Part shown: piece after piece, positions 51,474 to 60,174 of the stretch
How the letters are laid out: every line of letters starts with the position of its first letter
How positions within the stretch are numbered: position 1 is the stretch's first letter
Source of the DNA: Clostridiales bacterium
Lineage (GTDB): Bacteria > Bacillota > Clostridia > Christensenellales > Borkfalkiaceae
Direction of reading: 5' to 3'
Length of the DNA: 64,000 nucleotides
Assembly: GCA_015055965.1 (NCBI GenBank)
Contig: SVHG01000012.1
Span: forward strand, 1-64,000
Notes under the pieces: generated by a model
The model's database searches: none
Told to the model about the DNA's origin: nothing
Seen by the model: only the letters and a program-made list of their open reading frames with translations
Program-made: the position numbers and the translations under genes

Positions 51474-53150
51474 TTAAGAGAATTTATCGGGTAGATCGTT
51501 TTCAAATAGAATAACGTCCCCTTCCTTTATAACGTCTTGAAGCTTCTTCATAGCTTGCTCTAATGTGCTCGCTTGTATAATTTTATCTGGATTAAAGCCG
51601 TTTTCCACTAAACCGCTTTTTATAGTAAAGATTGCCGAACGACCAACTAATACCGCTATATCGCAAGCCTTAGCAAGCTTTTTACCAAGAAGATAATTTT
51701 CCATATCTTCAACTGCTCCAAGCTCTACCATACCAGGGGTTATAACGATCTTTCTTCCGTTAAAATATGAAAGCGTTTCTAAGGCTACCTCAAAACCTCT
51801 TGAGTTACTGTTATAGCTATCGTCTATTATGGTAACGCCTGCGGGAGTTTTACTAACGCTTAATCTGTGTTCAACCGCCGTTAATCGACTTATACCCGCA
51901 CTTATTTCAGGCAAAGTTAAGCCAAGCTCGTTTGCAATCGCGACTGCTAAACATATATTAGAAACGTTGTGAGCTCCTATTAAATTAGTATGGCAACGTA
52001 TGCTTTTTTCGTAAATATGAAGCTCGAAATCTGTTCCGCTTTCACCCGTTTTTATATCCGTGGCATAAACGCTTGCAAGCTCTTTATTTAACCCGGCAGG
52101 AATGCATTTAAGCTTGCAGTCCTCAAATAAACTAACAGTATTTTCGCTATCTACGGTATAAGCAACTACGCCCTCTTTCATATTTTCCACAAGCTCGTAT
52201 TTAGTTTGCTTTATAGCGCTTAGCGTACCAAACGTTTCTAGGTGCTGACCGGTTATCCCGTTAATTATTGCATAATTAGGCTCTACTATTTTAGCAAGCT
52301 CGCTTATATCGCCAACGTGTCTTGCACCCATTTCAGCAATAAATATTTGATGCTCGCTTTTTAACCGTTTAACGCTTTTACATATCCCCATTGGAGTATT
52401 ATACGAGCCTTGTGTTGCAAGAACGTTATACTTTTCTTCTAAAATAGTACGTAAAAACATTTTCACAGAGGTCTTGCCGTAGCTTCCCGTTATACCTATT
52501 TTTATTAAATCCGCTCTATCTTTAAGCTTTTGCGTGCATTTCTTAATATATTTTTTTTGAATTGAACGCTCAAAGGGCTTCGTTATATAATATGCTAACA
52601 GTAAGAAAATGGGAACACCAAAGGGCATAATACAAATAGGCGCAAATCTAATTCTTACAAGCAAAGTGTTAGCGCGCGCATAAAAGGCAATTACGTTTAA
52701 AAGAATTAGAGATCCAAACGTTAAAAGCAGTAATAAAAAGAAATATACGGTTATTAATCTGTTCATTCTTGCAGTGCGAATAAGCGGGATTTTTTTCTTG
52801 CGCTTTTTATCTGCTCTGTAATAATTAAGTGAAAACATTACGTAGAACACGAAGCCTATATAAAACACCCAAGCTCCGTCTGCAAAGGCAAATATTATAT
52901 TGAATATTAAAAAAGCTAATAGGCTTAGCATTGATAGGGTTGCTAAACGGGTTAAATAAACGTTATCCCTTCTTCTTAGCCACTTAAAGTATCCAAAGCC
53001 TTCATAGCCCGACTGTTGCATTATTTGCAAAAATTTCAAGGAAATTAACAGCAATAAAAGGGCGTTTGCTACGCTTATGGCAAAATATGCAATTAAATGA
53101 ACGTATGTAAAAACGTCCGATAAATCTTTAGCATTTTGAAAATACCACAT
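51474..53150 (-). CDS. murF: MurF-like Mur ligase with N-terminal membrane domain
   Basis: The 558-residue protein has about five membrane helices in the first 200 residues. It then has a full Mur ligase: P-loop GITGSYGKTSVK, the MurF-like FIAEMGARHVGDI, GITGQHLETFG, and the C-terminal DDSYNSNSRGFEVALETL and VITPGMVELG. It should add D-Ala-D-Ala (made by the neighbouring ddl) to UDP-MurNAc-tripeptide. Ordinary MurF is about 450 residues and soluble. The membrane anchor would bring it to MraY/MurG, or the protein may serve another Mur-ligase role. Confidence 0.85.
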   Translation of the reverse strand: MWYFQNAKDLSDVFTYVHLIAYFAISVANALLLLLISLKFLQIMQQSGYEGFGYFKWLRRRDNVYLTRLATLSMLSLLAFLIFNIIFAFADGAWVFYIGFVFYVMFSLNYYRADKKRKKKIPLIRTARMNRLITVYFFLLLLLTFGSLILLNVIAFYARANTLLVRIRFAPICIMPFGVPIFLLLAYYITKPFERSIQKKYIKKCTQKLKDRADLIKIGITGSYGKTSVKMFLRTILEEKYNVLATQGSYNTPMGICKSVKRLKSEHQIFIAEMGARHVGDISELAKIVEPNYAIINGITGQHLETFGTLSAIKQTKYELVENMKEGVVAYTVDSENTVSLFEDCKLKCIPAGLNKELASVYATDIKTGESGTDFELHIYEKSIRCHTNLIGAHNVSNICLAVAIANELGLTLPEISAGISRLTAVEHRLSVSKTPAGVTIIDDSYNSNSRGFEVALETLSYFNGRKIVITPGMVELGAVEDMENYLLGKKLAKACDIAVLVGRSAIFTIKSGLVENGFNPDKIIQASTLEQAMKKLQDVIKEGDVILFENDLPDKFS

Positions 53151-53860
53151 TATATTAAAAACTCCCTTACTACGTTATTGAATTCGTTAGGCTTTTGCGC
53201 AAAACAAAAATGCCCACAATCTTTCATAATATAGCTTTCGCAATTCTTTATATCATTAGTTAAAATTTTCGCCAGCTTTGGCGGTGTTTGGTCATCTTTA
53301 TCACCAAAAATTACTAACGTTGGTGATTTTATTTTACGCAACTGCCCGTTTAGATGTTCGTTGGTTACAAGCTTAAAGGTAACTTTCATTATATCGTCTA
53401 AACTATTATAATCGCTAGAAAAAAATACTTTTTCTAGCTTTTGTTTACTAAAAAAGGGCTTTACAAGCTTATAGATATTTCTTTTTAAATTCTTTTTAAG
53501 CGAAAAACTAGGCTTTAATCCTGCAACTCCACATAAAACGGCTTTTTCTATTATATCACTTTCAGCCATACTCTTAAGAGCTACTCTACAACCAAACGAG
53601 TGTGCTACTATGCGAACCCGTTCGCCATACCTTAATGCAACCTTATTAAATTCCGCAACGTAATCGGAAAGATTATACGGTCTTTTTGCAGGAACGTTAT
53701 TCCCAAAGCCATATAAATCGTATGCAATTACCCTATAATAACGTGAAAAATAGTTTAACTGTGATGCAAAAAATTCTTTTGAACAACCAAAACCGTGTAA
53801 AAATAAAAGGGGTTTTCCACTCCCCTTTTCTATTATGGGAATAGCGTCGTTTTTTAACAA
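53150..53860 (-). CDS. Alpha/beta hydrolase
   Basis: The 236-residue alpha/beta hydrolase has LLFLHGFGCSKEFF (oxyanion region), the nucleophile elbow AHSFGCRVA, the acid in IFGDKDDQTPP and the histidine in CGHFCF. No signal peptide is seen. The substrate is unknown. Its stop shares a base with the start of the murF-like gene, and it follows rimI by one base, so it is part of the ribU-tsaE-tsaB-rimI-murF unit. Confidence 0.87.
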   Translation of the reverse strand: MLKNDAIPIIEKGSGKPLLFLHGFGCSKEFFASQLNYFSRYYRVIAYDLYGFGNNVPAKRPYNLSDYVAEFNKVALRYGERVRIVAHSFGCRVALKSMAESDIIEKAVLCGVAGLKPSFSLKKNLKRNIYKLVKPFFSKQKLEKVFFSSDYNSLDDIMKVTFKLVTNEHLNGQLRKIKSPTLVIFGDKDDQTPPKLAKILTNDIKNCESYIMKDCGHFCFAQKPNEFNNVVREFLI

Positions 53861-53861
53861 A

Positions 53862-54293
53862 TTAAATTTCCTTTAACATGACTATCGCATCTTCCGTATC
53901 TTCGTAATATTTTTTTCTTACGCCTACTTCCTTAAATCCCATTTTCTTATAAAGGGATCTTGCAGGGGTATTACTTACCCTTACTTCAAGGAATAATTCA
54001 TTAACGTTTTTAACTAAAAGCCCTTCTATAAGTCGATTAATCAATAGTTGAGCTATCCCTTGTCTTCTTAATTTAGGATCTACAGCAACAAGCGCAATAT
54101 CTGCTTGATTAAAGCAATATATAGCCCCAACGTAACCAACGACTTCACCGTTACTTTCTGCAACTAAGCCTAAAAAAGAAGATTGACTTTGCGTTTCGCA
54201 TACCATTTCATAGTTCCAAGGAAAGGCAAAACATATTTGCTCTAAATTGGTTACGGCTTGATTATCCTTACTTTCCCAATTGCGTATTAACAA
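53862..54293 (-). CDS. rimI: Ribosomal protein S18-alanine N-acetyltransferase (RimI)
   Basis: The 143-residue GNAT protein has the acetyl-CoA loop in VDPKLRRQGIAQLLINRL and family residues NELFLEVRVSNTPARSLYKKMGF. It matches RimI in length and in its position directly after tsaB, which it overlaps by seven bases. It acetylates the S18 N-terminus or other protein N-termini. Confidence 0.92.
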   Translation of the reverse strand: MLIRNWESKDNQAVTNLEQICFAFPWNYEMVCETQSQSSFLGLVAESNGEVVGYVGAIYCFNQADIALVAVDPKLRRQGIAQLLINRLIEGLLVKNVNELFLEVRVSNTPARSLYKKMGFKEVGVRKKYYEDTEDAIVMLKEI

Positions 54294-54895
54294 ATCTCTT
54301 CCTCCGCCTGACTTCTTTTTACGTATAAGGGCTCTATATCGTTATAATCAGTTAAGTTATTACTCTTCGCTTCAACCGCATTTTTTAATCCGCTTATGCT
54401 ATCGCAAATAACGCAATCGTTAAATAACGTTTCTTTTTGCGAACAGGTAGAAAAATCGCCAAGCGATTGCTTTAACTGATCATACGAAAGGAAGCAAGGT
54501 GAGTTTACAAGCTGCTTTGCGCGATAAAAAGCGCAGTAATAGTTATCGTGATTTGCATCAACTAAACAACAGGCGTTTTCCGGCGCATTATTAGAGTATG
54601 CAAGTAAATCAAAAGAAGTGAGAACTAAAACCTTTTTTGATGAGGCAAAAGCAAGAGCCTTCACGGTTGCAACCCCAATTCTTATACCGGTAAAAGAGCC
54701 CGGGCCAATTACAACTGCAAAAAAATCAAGAGAGTTTAGAGATATTTTTGCTTCATCTAATATTTCTTCTATAAACGGCATTAAAGTAAGTGAATGCTTG
54801 GTTTGAGAGCCTTCTAATTTTTTTACAAACTCCTTCCCTTCAACCTGCAAATACACCAATAAATCCCCACTGGTATCTATAGCTAAATATTTCAA
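54287..54895 (-). CDS. tsaB: tRNA t6A biosynthesis protein TsaB
   Basis: The 202-residue TsaB of the ASKHA fold is a partner of TsaD in making threonylcarbamoyl-adenosine 37. It begins MKYLAIDTSGDLL and has GPGSFTGIRIGVATVKALA. The catalytic kinase-like residues of TsaD are missing, as expected for TsaB. It overlaps tsaE by four bases. tsaD is not in this window. Confidence 0.94.
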   Translation of the reverse strand: MKYLAIDTSGDLLVYLQVEGKEFVKKLEGSQTKHSLTLMPFIEEILDEAKISLNSLDFFAVVIGPGSFTGIRIGVATVKALAFASSKKVLVLTSFDLLAYSNNAPENACCLVDANHDNYYCAFYRAKQLVNSPCFLSYDQLKQSLGDFSTCSQKETLFNDCVICDSISGLKNAVEAKSNNLTDYNDIEPLYVKRSQAEEEIC

Positions 54896-55290
54896 AATTC
54901 AATTCTCCTTTGATTTTCGCCCGTCTTTTCAATTTTTACTTCTATACAGTTTTTGGGTAATACGTCCTTAATATTTTCACTCCATTCAATCACGCAAATA
55001 CCGTCTGCATAAAAATAATCGGTTAAACCTAAGCCCTCAGCGTCTTCCCCGCTTGAAAGCCTGTAACAGTCGTAATGATATAAAATTCCGTCGTAATCGT
55101 TCATATAAGCGTAAGTTGGACTCGTTATTCTTTCTGTTATTCCTAACGCCATTGCAATTCCCTTAACGAATACAGTTTTACCCGCGCCCATTTCGCCTTT
55201 TAGTAAAACGACTGAACCCTTTTTTAATCCGCTTGCGAACTGCTCGCCTAAGCTTTGAGTTTGTTCCGCGTTTTCAGTATAGTAAACCAT
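54892..55290 (-). CDS. tsaE: tRNA t6A biosynthesis ATPase TsaE
   Basis: The 132-residue P-loop ATPase has LKGEMGAGKTVFVKGIA (Walker A near residue 35), SPTYAYMNDY, and HYDCYRLSSGEDAEGLGL, the standard TsaE signature. It powers the TsaBD cycle. It lies one base after ribU and overlaps tsaB. Confidence 0.95.
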   Translation of the reverse strand: MVYYTENAEQTQSLGEQFASGLKKGSVVLLKGEMGAGKTVFVKGIAMALGITERITSPTYAYMNDYDGILYHYDCYRLSSGEDAEGLGLTDYFYADGICVIEWSENIKDVLPKNCIEVKIEKTGENQRRIEF

Positions 55291-55291
55291 T

Positions 55292-55891
55292 TTAAAACCT
55301 CTTTAGTAAAACAGAAATTCGCTTATATACTAACACCGTTAATAAAGAAACAACCAGGCATCTTAAGGTGTTAAAGGGTAAAACGGATAAGAATAGATAA
55401 CAAGGATAAAAATTGCCTTCCGTGATAAATGGAATAACCTTTGAACACACGCTTACAATCATTGCTAAATCCCATTTCATAACCTTTAGATAGAATGGGA
55501 TTATTATAAGCCAATTTGCAAAAATAGAGGTTACTACGCTACATACCGCGCCAGCTGTAATTCCAATTACGGCGCTCTTTTTACTCTTATTCTTTTTGTA
55601 AATAATGGATGCAGGTAAAACGAATGCCAAGCCGTTAATTAGGTCTGCACATTCGCCAACCCCCATAGTGCTAGTGAAGGGTAACTTTATTAAAATTTTT
55701 ACCAAAACTGTAAGTGCCCCACCCAAAGGCCCAAGCGCAAATCCGCTTATTAATGCAGGAAAATCAGATAAATGTATTTCTAAAAAAGATGGGAAAAGGG
55801 GTAAAGGAAAGTTTAGCACGTATAAAATAAACGCTAAAGCCGAAAATATTCCCACCTTCGCTATGTAACTTGCAGTAAAAGTTTTTTTCAT
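55292..55891 (-). CDS. ribU: ECF transporter S component, RibU-like (riboflavin)
   Basis: The 199-residue membrane protein with six helices fits the riboflavin S component. The segment FLEIHLSDFPALISGFALGP, then TSTMGVGECADLINGL, matches the RibU pattern (SDFPALI.GFALGP ... GVGE.A.FL.G). It would supply riboflavin to RibF, encoded at 30936. No FMN riboswitch is seen: the leader is only about 35 bases. First gene of a six-gene run to the murF-like gene. Confidence 0.85.
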   Translation of the reverse strand: MKKTFTASYIAKVGIFSALAFILYVLNFPLPLFPSFLEIHLSDFPALISGFALGPLGGALTVLVKILIKLPFTSTMGVGECADLINGLAFVLPASIIYKKNKSKKSAVIGITAGAVCSVVTSIFANWLIIIPFYLKVMKWDLAMIVSVCSKVIPFITEGNFYPCYLFLSVLPFNTLRCLVVSLLTVLVYKRISVLLKRF

Positions 55892-55929
55892 AGTTTGTAA
55901 CGCCTATAAATAATATTTTTATAAAGTAT

Positions 55930-55958
55930 ATTATATATGCGAGTTTTTAATTTGTCAA
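55930..55958 (-). promoter_or_regulatory. Promoter of the ribU-tsaE-tsaB-rimI-murF run
   Basis: Minus strand: TTGACA, 17 bases, TATAAT, both perfect. Confidence 0.85.
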
Positions 55959-56023
55959 CAAATTAATACTTTCTTTTAAAAAATGAAAGCATATACCTAC
56001 TATTTAACAAGTACGTAAAGCAT

Positions 56024-56059
56024 TAAAAAAAGCAAGCAAAAATTCCTTATTTGCCTGCT
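56024..56059 (-). terminator. Terminator of minD-minE
   Basis: AGCAGGCAAA and TTTTGCTTGCT pair (one mismatch), with a run of seven Ts on the minus strand. A small ACCTAT-ATAGGT hairpin lies between it and the minE stop. Confidence 0.75.
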
Positions 56060-56100
56060 AATTAAACGCAAAAACCTATCTATAGGTCGATTAACGCCAC

Positions 56101-56340
56101 TTATTCTATAATTTTAACGTTTTTAACGGAAATAGCTTTTGCCTTAATTATAACGTTAAATCCGCTTTGCAAAACCTCTATTTGCGTTTTAACCTCTTCG
56201 CTTAACGTAAAGTAATCCTTTAGCACGTTTTTAACCTCGCTACTAATTACGGTTTCTATCCCTGCGGAAACGCCAAGCCTATCTGCCTTTATAACCGTCG
56301 TTGCGCGCTTAAGCTGATCTGATAGTTCCCTTTTTTTCAT
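56101..56340 (-). CDS. minE: Cell division topological specificity factor MinE
   Basis: The 79-residue MinE stimulates MinD ATPase and makes MinCD oscillate, placing the septum at midcell. The N-terminal MinD-binding region is LKRATTVIKADR and the C-terminal dimer domain has VLKDYFTLSEEVKTQIEVLQSG. It overlaps minD by four bases. No minC is adjacent here; in these bacteria it is often elsewhere. Confidence 0.92.
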   Translation of the reverse strand: MKKRELSDQLKRATTVIKADRLGVSAGIETVISSEVKNVLKDYFTLSEEVKTQIEVLQSGFNVIIKAKAISVKNVKIIE

Positions 56341-57122
56341 ATACTTCTTTTAATACTCCTTTTTATACTGCCCCAAAAACCGCAATAAGCCTTTTCTACG
56401 TTTACGTATTTTGCCTTGCCGCTTATAACGCTACCGGCTAGCTTATAAAAGGCGTAACCGCTAACCGTTCTACTGTCTAAATAACAATTCTTTGAGGTTA
56501 ATATTAAATCGTCTTGAGGAATAACGCCTATAATTTCCGTCTTTAAAAGATCTTCTATTTCCTTAACCCTTAAAGTGCGACCTTCAACCATTAAATCACC
56601 GCGCGCCATGTTTAATACGATACCTATTTTCTTTAAATTATAGCTTCTTAAAAGTGATAAAACCTTATCCGCGTCACGTATTGAAGAAAGAGAGGGAGCA
56701 ACTACTACTAAAGCGCAATCAGAGGCTGATACGGCTCTATGAAATCCGCTTTCAATACCGGCCGGACAATCAAATAATACGTAATCAAAACAGTTTTTTA
56801 GTCCTTCAAAAAGCTGTTTTATATTTTCTCCGCTAACACTTCTTTCTAAGGTGTGACCTGAAGATATTAGATACAAATTTTTAACGGTGGGGCTTTCAAC
56901 TAAAATTTGATTTGCCCTACATCTTCCCTCTAAGGCATCAGAAAGATCGTAAACAACACGTGATTCAGCCCCCATTACGACGTCTAAATTATTAAGCCCT
57001 AAGTCTAAATCACAAACCACGCACTTTTTTCCGCGTTCTGCTAATTTTGCGCCAAGAAAAGAGGCGACCGTAGTCTTGCCCACGCCGCCCTTTCCTGACG
57101 TTATAACAATCATTTCAGACAT
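56337..57122 (-). CDS. minD: Septum site-determining ATPase MinD
   Basis: The 261-residue MinD has the deviant Walker A SGKGGVGKTTV near residue 8, VVCDLDLGLNNLD, and a C-terminal amphipathic helix (FWGSIKRSIKRSI) that binds membrane when ATP is loaded. I choose ATG 57122 (MSEMIVITSGKGG) with GGGA eight bases ahead. A longer in-frame reading adds a Lys-rich segment not seen in MinD. Confidence 0.95.
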   Translation of the reverse strand: MSEMIVITSGKGGVGKTTVASFLGAKLAERGKKCVVCDLDLGLNNLDVVMGAESRVVYDLSDALEGRCRANQILVESPTVKNLYLISSGHTLERSVSGENIKQLFEGLKNCFDYVLFDCPAGIESGFHRAVSASDCALVVVAPSLSSIRDADKVLSLLRSYNLKKIGIVLNMARGDLMVEGRTLRVKEIEDLLKTEIIGVIPQDDLILTSKNCYLDSRTVSGYAFYKLAGSVISGKAKYVNVEKAYCGFWGSIKRSIKRSI

Positions 57123-57212
57123 ACTACTTTTCCCTTTTTTATTTATCACTATTTTACAATAATAAAAAGAAATTTTTTTGTCTTATTTAATCGTATTTTT
57201 TGTTTTTAAGGT

Positions 57213-57470
57213 TTATTCTTCCATTCTTTCTTCTTTTATAGATTCGTTAGTTGAAAGCTTAACTAATATGGCATCTTCCCCAACGCGCTGAATTTCGCAA
57301 GGGGTAATTTTTATAGACTCTGCACAAAAAAGCCCTATGCCTCCAACCGTATAAGAAATTACCTTAGAGCATGGAAAAGAAATTTCTACGTCAGTTATTT
57401 TACCAAGCTTCTTGCCATCAGTTACGTTTATTACCTGCTTTTTCTTTAGTTCATTCAAGCTATATTCCAT
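57213..57470 (-). CDS. YlmC/YmxH-family PRC-barrel sporulation protein
   Basis: The 85-residue PRC-barrel protein has the pattern MEYSLNELKKKQVINVTDGKKLG, DVEISFPCSKVISYTV and ITPCEIQRVGEDAILV, typical of YlmC/YmxH proteins beside sigG in spore formers. Exact role unknown. It lies between sigG and minD, about 65 bases from sigG. Confidence 0.88.
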   Translation of the reverse strand: MEYSLNELKKKQVINVTDGKKLGKITDVEISFPCSKVISYTVGGIGLFCAESIKITPCEIQRVGEDAILVKLSTNESIKEERMEE

Positions 57471-57535
57471 AGATTTACTCCATAAAAATCTTGCAAAAAC
57501 ACCGTTAATCGCTCTATAGCGCGACTTTTTATCTT

Positions 57536-58312
57536 TTAGCTATAACTCAAGCCTTTCTTCATAGTGGATAACGCAAGCTTTTCTATTCTGGAAACTTGCG
57601 CTTGTGAAAGGCCTATTTCAGTTGAAATTTCCGTTTGAGTTTTACCTTCATAGTAACGCATTTGAATTATTTTTCGCTCCCTTTCAGTTAGCTTTGCCAA
57701 AGCGTTTTGAAGAGCTACCCGTTCAGTCCAACTTTCTTCGGTATTTTTTTCATCCTTTAAATGGTCTAATAATTCAATCGTATCGCCTGATTTATTGTAT
57801 ACTGAATCGTAAATAGAAAAAGTATCTGAAATAGCGTCTAAAGCATAGGCAACTTCCGCCTCTTCAACCTGCATTTTTTGAGCGATTTGAGCTATCGTAA
57901 CCTCTTCATTTTCCTTTTCTAATTCACTTCTTGTTTTTAACGCTTGATAAGCTCTATCACGAATACTTCTTGAAATACGCATACTGTTAGTAGTTCTTAA
58001 TATCCGTTTAATTTCGCCTAATATCATTGGCACTGCGTAGGTGGAAAAGCATACTCCTACGCTTACGTCAAAATTGTATACTGCTTTAATCAAGCCTATA
58101 CACCCTGCTTGAAACATATCGTCTGCGCTTACCTTTGCACCGTTAAAACGCTTTATAATAGAAAGCACTAATCTTAAGTTGCCCATAATAAATTCGTTTT
58201 TAGCTTCTTTATCGCCCTGCTTAATTTTACTCATAAGCTCTATACTTCTTGCTTTTGAAAGCTTTATTAAGCAATTAGTATCTATTCCTGTTATTTGTAC
58301 CTTTCCGTTCAT
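57536..58312 (-). CDS. sigG: Sporulation sigma factor SigG (late forespore)
   Basis: The 258-residue sigma-70 family protein starts MNGKVQITGIDTNCLIKLSKAR, the SigG-type N-terminus. Region 2 is DDMFQAGCIGLIKAVYNFD ... FSTYAVPMILGEIKR, region 3 follows, and region 4 is LTERERKIIQMRYYEGKTQTEISTEIGLSQAQVSRIE. It drives late forespore genes. The ribosome binding site GGAGG is 24 bases from the ATG, bridged by a hairpin (see separate entry). It is third in spoIIGA-sigE-sigG, with its own promoter region. Confidence 0.96.
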   Translation of the reverse strand: MNGKVQITGIDTNCLIKLSKARSIELMSKIKQGDKEAKNEFIMGNLRLVLSIIKRFNGAKVSADDMFQAGCIGLIKAVYNFDVSVGVCFSTYAVPMILGEIKRILRTTNSMRISRSIRDRAYQALKTRSELEKENEEVTIAQIAQKMQVEEAEVAYALDAISDTFSIYDSVYNKSGDTIELLDHLKDEKNTEESWTERVALQNALAKLTERERKIIQMRYYEGKTQTEISTEIGLSQAQVSRIEKLALSTMKKGLSYS

Positions 58313-58341
58313 TTTAAACGTTGAGATTTACCCAACCCTCC
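58313..58341 (-). promoter_or_regulatory. sigG translation start with hairpin between ribosome binding site and ATG
   Basis: GGAGG (58341-58337) is followed at once by the hairpin GTTGGG-TAAAT-CTCAAC (58336-58320), then seven bases, then the ATG. Folding brings the site to an ideal distance. Unfolded, it would be too far away. Confidence 0.6.
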
Positions 58342-58384
58342 TATGTAAAAAGCAAAAAAGTCAGTCTATAAGCGCGTTAACTTA

Positions 58385-58412
58385 ATTTTTAGCAATTTTA
58401 TAAAATTTATAC
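58385..58412 (-). promoter_or_regulatory. Possible sigma-F/G type promoter of sigG
   Basis: Minus strand GTATA, 14 bases, GCTAAAAAT. Compared with sigma-F-type sites (GTATA, about 15, GGnnAnAnT), one -10 base differs. This is inferred from the known forespore expression of sigG. Confidence 0.35.
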
Positions 58413-58489
58413 AAGCGCTTTAAAAATACTTTTTTATCTGTTTAAAATTAACGGTATTAAATTCATTAATTATAAAATTTAACTATAAT

Positions 58490-59209
58490 TCATAACATTT
58501 TATTTATTTCTTTACGGAGCTTTTTAACTATCTTTTTTTCTAGCCTTGATATGTATGATTGAGATATACCAAGCATATCCGCAACCTCTTTTTGAGTCAT
58601 TTCATCTGCTCCGTTAAGCCCAAATCTTAAATATGTAATTCGTCTTTCTCTTTCAGATAAAGTGCTTAACGCCTTTTGCAAAAGTTCTTCGTCAATAGAG
58701 CTTTCTATAGAAGTAAAAACGCAGTCGTTATCAGTTCCCAAAACGTCTGAAAGCAACAATTCGTTTCCTTCGTAATCAACGTTCAAAGGCTCGTCTAAGC
58801 TAATTTCACCCTTAAGCCTTACTACCTTTCTTAAATGCATTAAAATTTCATTTTCTATACAGCGCGAAGCGTAGGTTGCAAGCTTTATCTTTTTTTCGGC
58901 GTTAAAGGTGTTTACTGCCTTTATAAGCCCTATCGTACCAACGGAAATAAGATCGTCTAATTCTACCCCCGTATTATCAAATTTACAGGCAATATAAACT
59001 ACAAGCCTTAAATTGTGCTCAATAAGCTGTTTTCTTACGCTTTGTTCGCCGTTTAAAAGCAGGCTTATTTTTTCCTCTTCTTCTTCACGGGTGTAAGGTT
59101 GCGGAAGGCTTTCGCCACTATTCATGTAGTGAACACTTCCGCCATTTAAGGTTCTTGTTTTAAAAAGCCCCTTTATCGCCTTAAAAAGTTTTTTAAAAAA
59201 AGCAATCAT
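58490..59209 (-). CDS. sigE: Sporulation sigma factor SigE (mother cell)
   Basis: The 239-residue pro-sigma-E has an N-terminal basic/hydrophobic prosequence ([16 protein letters not shown]) that SpoIIGA removes. Region 2 has [19 protein letters not shown] ... [17 protein letters not shown] and region 4 has [17 protein letters not shown] ... [20 protein letters not shown]. It matches the B. subtilis protein in length. It lies 21 bases after spoIIGA. Confidence 0.97.
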   Translation of the reverse strand: MIAFFKKLFKAIKGLFKTRTLNGGSVHYMNSGESLPQPYTREEEEEKISLLLNGEQSVRKQLIEHNLRLVVYIACKFDNTGVELDDLISVGTIGLIKAVNTFNAEKKIKLATYASRCIENEILMHLRKVVRLKGEISLDEPLNVDYEGNELLLSDVLGTDNDCVFTSIESSIDEELLQKALSTLSERERRITYLRFGLNGADEMTQKEVADMLGISQSYISRLEKKIVKKLRKEINKML

Positions 59210-59230
59210 AAATACTCCTATATCTATAAA

Positions 59231-60052
59231 TTAAGCCGTAGGCGCGTAATCCGCGCTTAAGATTAAATGAAACTCCTCACTTAAATTTAAACTCTTTTCA
59301 CTTATGCCGATTTTTACATTATAATAAATATTCGCTTTATCGCCAAAATATATCTGCATTTTTTCAATTTGGTAAATTTTCACACGGGACTGCCCCGCTA
59401 CCGTTGTAACAGCTAACACACCCAGCTCCTTACCTTCTATAAAACCGCCCAACACTAATTTTTTTGCAAGCTGAGTTGAAACGATACAAACCGGATATTC
59501 ATTATTAAAAACCAAATGATTCCCACTATCTAAAAAAGCTCTCGTTTTTAATATTTGACCTTTACAATAAAGCACGCATTCACAAGTGAAGGGATAAATT
59601 AAACGCTTTTGAAACAGCTTTGCAAATAGCTTATTGCAGACACCGTATAAAATTAATCCTAATAAGAGCAATAAGCCAAGTGGAAATAATCCGTCGCTCG
59701 TACCGTATAAGAAGTTATAATCTATTTCTACCAAAGAAAAAAGCCCGTATATTGCGCCACCGAATAAAAAAGTTAAAAGTACGAATTTATTAACCTTTAA
59801 AAAATATTCTTTAAAGGAAGTAAAACTTCCGCTTATTGCAACGGTAGAAAAAGCAAGAACTATTTTTAACCCTAAAAGTATTAATTCGTGAAGCCTAATA
59901 AAGGGAAATATTATTGCAAAAAAAGTACTAAACAAACACCCTAAAAATATACGCTTTTTACACGGATTACTTTCACCTTTAAAGGTAAGCTTAAGCAATA
60001 TGTAATCAAATATAAAATTATCTATAATAACGTATTCCACGTAGACGTTCAT
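59231..60052 (-). CDS. spoIIGA: Sigma-E processing peptidase SpoIIGA
   Basis: The 273-residue protein has five membrane helices in the first half (to about 155) and a C-terminal cytoplasmic aspartic-protease domain with FLDSGNHLVFN (catalytic DSGN) and GVLAVTTVAGQSRVKIYQIEK. It cleaves pro-SigE at the septum after a SpoIIR signal. It is shorter than the roughly 309 residues of B. subtilis, with the loss mostly at the C-terminus. First in spoIIGA-sigE-sigG. Confidence 0.93.
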   Translation of the reverse strand: MNVYVEYVIIDNFIFDYILLKLTFKGESNPCKKRIFLGCLFSTFFAIIFPFIRLHELILLGLKIVLAFSTVAISGSFTSFKEYFLKVNKFVLLTFLFGGAIYGLFSLVEIDYNFLYGTSDGLFPLGLLLLLGLILYGVCNKLFAKLFQKRLIYPFTCECVLYCKGQILKTRAFLDSGNHLVFNNEYPVCIVSTQLAKKLVLGGFIEGKELGVLAVTTVAGQSRVKIYQIEKMQIYFGDKANIYYNVKIGISEKSLNLSEEFHLILSADYAPTA

Positions 60053-60102
60053 AAAGAAATTATACCATATTATCTGTTACCTTTTTTATTTAATTTTGCA
60101 AT

Positions 60103-60147
60103 AAAAAAAGGTATTTTGTCGCTTAATAAAAAGCAACAAAATACCTT
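60103..60147 (-). terminator. Terminator of lysS
   Basis: AAGGTATTTTGT pairs with ACAAAATACCTT, with an inner GCTT/AAGC, then TTTTTTTAT on the minus strand. Confidence 0.9.
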
Positions 60148-60174
60148 CTAATCAACTTATAGCCTTACTTTTAA

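Noticed and set aside
55892..55930. FMN riboswitch ahead of ribU
   Set aside because: The perfect promoter leaves a leader of only about 35 bases, too short for an RFN element.
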